This document shows, in pieces, positions 61,196-64,000 of a stretch of DNA of 64,000 nt. The stretch is taken from positions 1-64,000 of the forward strand of contig JAFSGE010000025.1 of NCBI GenBank assembly GCA_017434885.1, given 5' to 3'. The notes beneath the pieces were generated by a model. It saw nothing but the letters and a program-made list of their open reading frames with translations. It did not search any database and was not told the DNA's origin. Position 1 is the first letter of the stretch. The number at the start of each line of letters is the position of its first letter. The position numbers were made by a program, and so were the translations under genes. Origin of the DNA: Lachnospiraceae bacterium (GTDB lineage Bacteria > Bacillota > Clostridia > Lachnospirales > Lachnospiraceae).

Positions 61196-61685
61196 ACGCA
61201 TCTCCTCCTGTCGTTTTGGTGCTGACATACAGACTGCACGTTTCACCTTCCTGAGAAGTAATGGTGAAATGGTATAGATTATCATTAACAGCGTTTAATG
61301 AAAAATTCGATAAGGCAAGAATATCCTGTCCCGCCTCAGGACCCAGCGGTGTATCACTTCGAACCATTAATTCTTTCAGCATATTTTCGTGTTGGTATAA
61401 ATAAGTAATATATTCGTTTCCGTTAATTTCCTGAGTTATCGTTAGTGCAGGAATATCTTCCAGGCTTCCGATGCCGATACTGCCGGATACGTCAGACTGG
61501 CGCACCTTTTCCGTCACGTAGGCAAAAGAAGTCCGCTGATTAAAATTGGATTCCATATGAGATACTGTTTTGCCGTAAATATCTGCTCCTACGGAAATTA
61601 AAAAAATGGCCGAAAGTGCAAAGATACAAAATAAGGCAATCACAAACAAGATATCTATAATGTGGTTTTCCTGTTTTCCTTTCAT
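61185..61685 (-). CDS. Pilus-operon membrane-anchored protein (DUF4860-like)
   Basis: 166 residues. One membrane segment (about 8-35: IIDILFVIALFCIFALSAIF) is followed by an exported region with SNFNQRTSFAYVTEKVRQSD and a repeated strand pattern. It looks like the DUF4860 family seen in Gram-positive pilus loci. The 3' end overlaps the pseudopilin gene by 11 bases and the 5' end overlaps the next upstream gene by four. Confidence 0.6.
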   Translation of the reverse strand: MKGKQENHIIDILFVIALFCIFALSAIFLISVGADIYGKTVSHMESNFNQRTSFAYVTEKVRQSDVSGSIGIGSLEDIPALTITQEINGNEYITYLYQHENMLKELMVRSDTPLGPEAGQDILALSNFSLNAVNDNLYHFTITSQEGETCSLYVSTKTTGGDAYEE

Positions 61686-62023
61686 GACGAAGCCTTTCTT
61701 TGTAAAATAGTAACATAGGGGCGCATATTGGAAGCAACGGGCTGATAATCTACAAAGAATAGTTCCTTGTCATAAGTAAGACCGTAATGTTCTTCCAGAT
61801 AAGCAAGGCTTGGGGGATAGTATCCCTCCACTGCGTAGCAATGGGTAATATTGCGCGTAAGAGCAGTTTCTAAGCTTTCCCGTTGTTTCTCCACTGCAGT
61901 TTCCTCAATGGAGGATAATGCCAGTGTAAAAATAAGTAACAGTGCCGGACAGAGTAAGTAGATAAACCGGATACGCGACAAATAGGAAAAAATATTCTTT
62001 TTTGCAGTAAAACGATTTGTCAT
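61682..62023 (-). CDS. Small membrane-anchored protein of the pilus operon
   Basis: 113 residues. One membrane segment lies at about 20-38, followed by an exported part with SIEETAVEKQRESLETALTR, AVEGYYPPSLAYLEEHYG and strands. The YYPPS-LAYLEEHYG pattern is like the C-terminal part of some small pilins, but the N-terminal signal is not typical. The start at 62023 has AAAGGAG seven bases upstream; an alternative TTG at 62029 is weaker. It follows the PilC gene by 13 bp. Confidence 0.6.
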   Translation of the reverse strand: MTNRFTAKKNIFSYLSRIRFIYLLCPALLLIFTLALSSIEETAVEKQRESLETALTRNITHCYAVEGYYPPSLAYLEEHYGLTYDKELFFVDYQPVASNMRPYVTILQRKASS

Positions 62024-62036
62024 GACCAAACTCCTT

Positions 62037-63083
62037 TTAACCGATACTGGACATAATGCCCATCAGAGGAAGAAGGACTGATAAAAGAATCATTCCTACT
62101 ACCAAAGAAAGGATAATTACCAAAGTGGGTTCTATAATGGAAATAATACGGTTTAATTGTTTTTCTGTTTCCTCATCATAATTTTGTGCAATCTGTTTAA
62201 ATACAAGGTCTACAGAACCGGAACGGAATCCTACGGCAACCATGCGAGAGTACAGATTCGTAAAAATTTGAGCATTGGAAAGCGCTTCGGGAAGATTCAT
62301 TTCTTCTTTCAGGGATTTTTTGCACATATCTATTTTCTCGCACATTTCTTCGTTTTCCACAATTTCGGAAATCATGTCAAGGCTTCGGTAAGTATCCATA
62401 CCGCTTGTGATGGCAAGGTACATACCACTGGCAAAACGGCCTGCTGCAATTTTCTCATAAAAGTTTCTGGTGAGAGAAAACTTGGTCAAAAAACGTGTGA
62501 TTTTTGTTTTGCCTGATTCTGACTTATAAAAAATAATTGCTGCACCGATGAGCAAAAAGATAACAATGGTGATAATTAAGGAATATTTGCTTAAAGTGTT
62601 TCCGATGGAAAGTAGGGAGGATGCAAAGGCGTTCATCTCTGTTCCCAGCTGTGAAAAAACCTGTCTGAAAATAGGGAGTACTTTTACCACAAGAACAAGG
62701 ATAACCAAAAACATCATGACAATCATAATAAGCGGATAAGTAACGGCACTTTTGATGTTTTCGGATATCGCTTCCTCACGGTCATAGTAATCTGCCAAAG
62801 AGCTCAGGACATCATCCGTATTGCCGGATTCTTCCCCAAGGGCAATCAGACGGATTACATAGGAAGGAAACAGACCTGTATTTTCCAAAGAAATGTGAAA
62901 AGGGTTACCCTGTCTGCAAGAGAGGGCAATCTGCTCTAAAAGCTCTTTTCCTTCTTTGTCAGCGGTATCATTTTTCAGAATATTCATACCCTCCGCAGGA
63001 GTAATTCCGGCTTTGATAATCATGGCAGTCTGTCTGCAAAAAGATGAGATTTCAGCGTTGGAAAGCGCTTTTTGCTTTTTCAT
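62037..63083 (-). CDS. Type II secretion/type IV pilus inner-membrane protein (GspF/PilC)
   Basis: 348 residues, with two repeated GspF domains (about 15-135 and 215-335), each with a cytoplasmic helical part ending in a membrane segment. Typical phrases are ISSFCRQTAMIIKAGITPAEGMN, ALGEESGNTDDVL and SRMVAVGFRSGSVDLVFKQIAQNYDEE. It is the membrane platform of the pilus motor. The matching ATPase (GspE/PilB) and prepilin peptidase are not in the window and may lie beyond the right end. Confidence 0.93.
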   Translation of the reverse strand: MKKQKALSNAEISSFCRQTAMIIKAGITPAEGMNILKNDTADKEGKELLEQIALSCRQGNPFHISLENTGLFPSYVIRLIALGEESGNTDDVLSSLADYYDREEAISENIKSAVTYPLIMIVMMFLVILVLVVKVLPIFRQVFSQLGTEMNAFASSLLSIGNTLSKYSLIITIVIFLLIGAAIIFYKSESGKTKITRFLTKFSLTRNFYEKIAAGRFASGMYLAITSGMDTYRSLDMISEIVENEEMCEKIDMCKKSLKEEMNLPEALSNAQIFTNLYSRMVAVGFRSGSVDLVFKQIAQNYDEETEKQLNRIISIIEPTLVIILSLVVGMILLSVLLPLMGIMSSIG

Positions 63084-63106
63084 TAATTATCCTCCAGTGT
63101 GTTTTG

Positions 63107-64000
63107 TTAGTAGACATATTTGGTAACGTAATTACTTCCGTCACCGATAAAGTTTTTGAGTTCTTTTTCTCCGGCGTTGGCGGCAAAGGTGGGGTCCATA
63201 ATAGACCAGTTCTGACCGTCAAATTGGATGATACCGTTAATCCAGCCCTGATTTTCTACATAGGTACTAATCCAGGCATGGTATGCGTCTCCGGCATAGC
63301 CAACCTCTAAGCGTGTCGGAATATTTTGCGAACGGAGCATGCTTGCCATCACGGCGGCATAATCCAGACAAATACCGGTTTTTATTGACAAAATTTCGTC
63401 AGGGTCGGGGACATAACCGCTTTGAACGGTCTGAGCCTTGTTATAATCGTAGGTAATATTTTCAATCATATAATTATAAACGTAGTTGATGGCTTCCAAG
63501 TCATCGTGGGCAGGAGCAACCAGCTCGGCACCTTTGGCCACTACGTTACTGTCGCTGCTGAATTTGACATATTGGTTGGGATAAAGAAAAGGTCCCATCA
63601 GATTGGAAATCTGTACCGCAAGTTCTTCTGAAAAAATAGTGGCATATTGGCTGCCTTCCACATTTTCATGAATACCCACCTGATAAGTACCGTCTCCTGC
63701 GGAAAGTGGAAAAACCTCGTAACCGGAGGTGTTTAAATCGTAGGTGTAAGTCATGTAGTCAGGACCGGTAATCTGTAATTTGACTTTCTCGCAGCTACCT
63801 TTATAAAAAACCATCAGATATCCTTCCTGCGTGTGGGAAGCATCGACGGAAACATAGTCGTTTTCGTAGGTGACTGTTCCGTCTGCTGAAGGAACCAGGC
63901 AGTTGGGGGTGTTGTCACGAATGGTAGTGGACGCAGAGACATAAGGCTCCTGCTTTTTCTCACAGCCGCACAAAATAAGCATGCAAAGAGACAACCCTAT
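63107..64000 (-). CDS. Transglutaminase-like lipoprotein (5' end outside window)
   Basis: About 297 residues are in view; the gene runs off the right edge. It begins with the end of a signal peptide and lipobox (LILCGC), so it is lipid-anchored. An N-terminal beta-rich domain (to about residue 160) is followed by a transglutaminase-like domain with the cysteine in GICLDYAAVMASML, histidine in DAYHAWIST and aspartate in IMDPTF, a full triad. It precedes the PilC gene by 23 bp in the same direction, so it may belong to the pilus operon. Confidence 0.87.
   Translation of the reverse strand: MGLSLCMLILCGCEKKQEPYVSASTTIRDNTPNCLVPSADGTVTYENDYVSVDASHTQEGYLMVFYKGSCEKVKLQITGPDYMTYTYDLNTSGYEVFPLSAGDGTYQVGIHENVEGSQYATIFSEELAVQISNLMGPFLYPNQYVKFSSDSNVVAKGAELVAPAHDDLEAINYVYNYMIENITYDYNKAQTVQSGYVPDPDEILSIKTGICLDYAAVMASMLRSQNIPTRLEVGYAGDAYHAWISTYVENQGWINGIIQFDGQNWSIMDPTFAANAGEKELKNFIGDGSNYVTKYVY

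Overview
The window reads as chromosomal DNA of a gut-type anaerobic Firmicute, most likely a Lachnospiraceae (Clostridium cluster XIVa) member. The pointers are moderate-to-low G+C, strong AGGAGG ribosome binding sites, the yaaR-holB-ricT-trmN6-rsmI gene order of Firmicutes, a T-box leader on metG, ECF vitamin-type transport, class B sortase, a GH53 galactanase lipoprotein and a Gram-positive type IV pilus-like cluster. No phage, plasmid, insertion sequence or rRNA gene was seen. Genus and species cannot be fixed from the sequence alone.

Layout. 1-1000: the 3' part of tRNA-Phe, a small divergent pair (an unknown protein and a mini-Xre regulator with a 36-bp palindrome over its start codon) and tRNA-Lys. 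1-4 kb: methyltransferase, DUF362 protein, a membrane protein, a cupin. 4.1-11.9 kb: a housekeeping run, all on the plus strand: Orn/Lys/Arg decarboxylase, pyruvate kinase, a guanylate-kinase-like protein, YaaR, HolB (DNA polymerase III delta'), RicT, TrmN6 and RsmI, closed by a terminator. 12-22 kb: an Xre membrane regulator, a convergent GGDEF diguanylate cyclase, a TetR/FAD-oxidoreductase pair with a palindromic operator candidate, then a beta-lactamase-fold hydrolase with a three-gene ABC-2 exporter and a YbaK deacylase, all behind a short leader peptide and an intrinsic terminator.

22-44 kb is an accessory stretch of about 30 small plus-strand genes, nearly all preceded by their own ribosome binding site. 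It holds seven GNAT acetyltransferase domains (one fused to a P-loop kinase), two alpha/beta hydrolases, a SAM methyltransferase, HAD and DUF89 phosphatases, an S51 peptidase, RhuM, an Imm59-like protein, GrpB, a flavoprotein with a tyrosine phosphatase, a minimal protein-kinase-like protein and a DUF3781-epimerase fusion. Four or five decayed gene fragments lie between them. It looks like a region of repeated single-gene gain and loss.

44-52 kb: GH53 galactanase behind an attenuator-like leader, a secreted unknown, an ECF transporter operon (S component, double ATPase, EcfT), a Nudix hydrolase and an Xre/DUF5680 regulator. 52-56 kb: T-box leader, metG, a repeat element, cysK. 55.9-64 kb: a minus-strand ABC exporter, AraC regulator, CAP-domain surface protein and sortase B, then a minus-strand pilus-like operon running off the right edge (transglutaminase-like lipoprotein, PilC/GspF, two small anchored proteins, a pseudopilin and another small membrane protein).

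The most unusual structure is a repeat element present twice (25414-25890 and 54415-54730). Each copy carries a regular 54-bp array of hairpins, five in one and two in the other, between conserved flanks. The length difference equals three array units, and one stem position shows a compensatory T-A to C-G change. I do not recognise this element. Other leads are the leader-peptide/terminator unit before the beta-lactamase-like operon, the alternative hairpins before the GH53 gene, and the two gene fusions.
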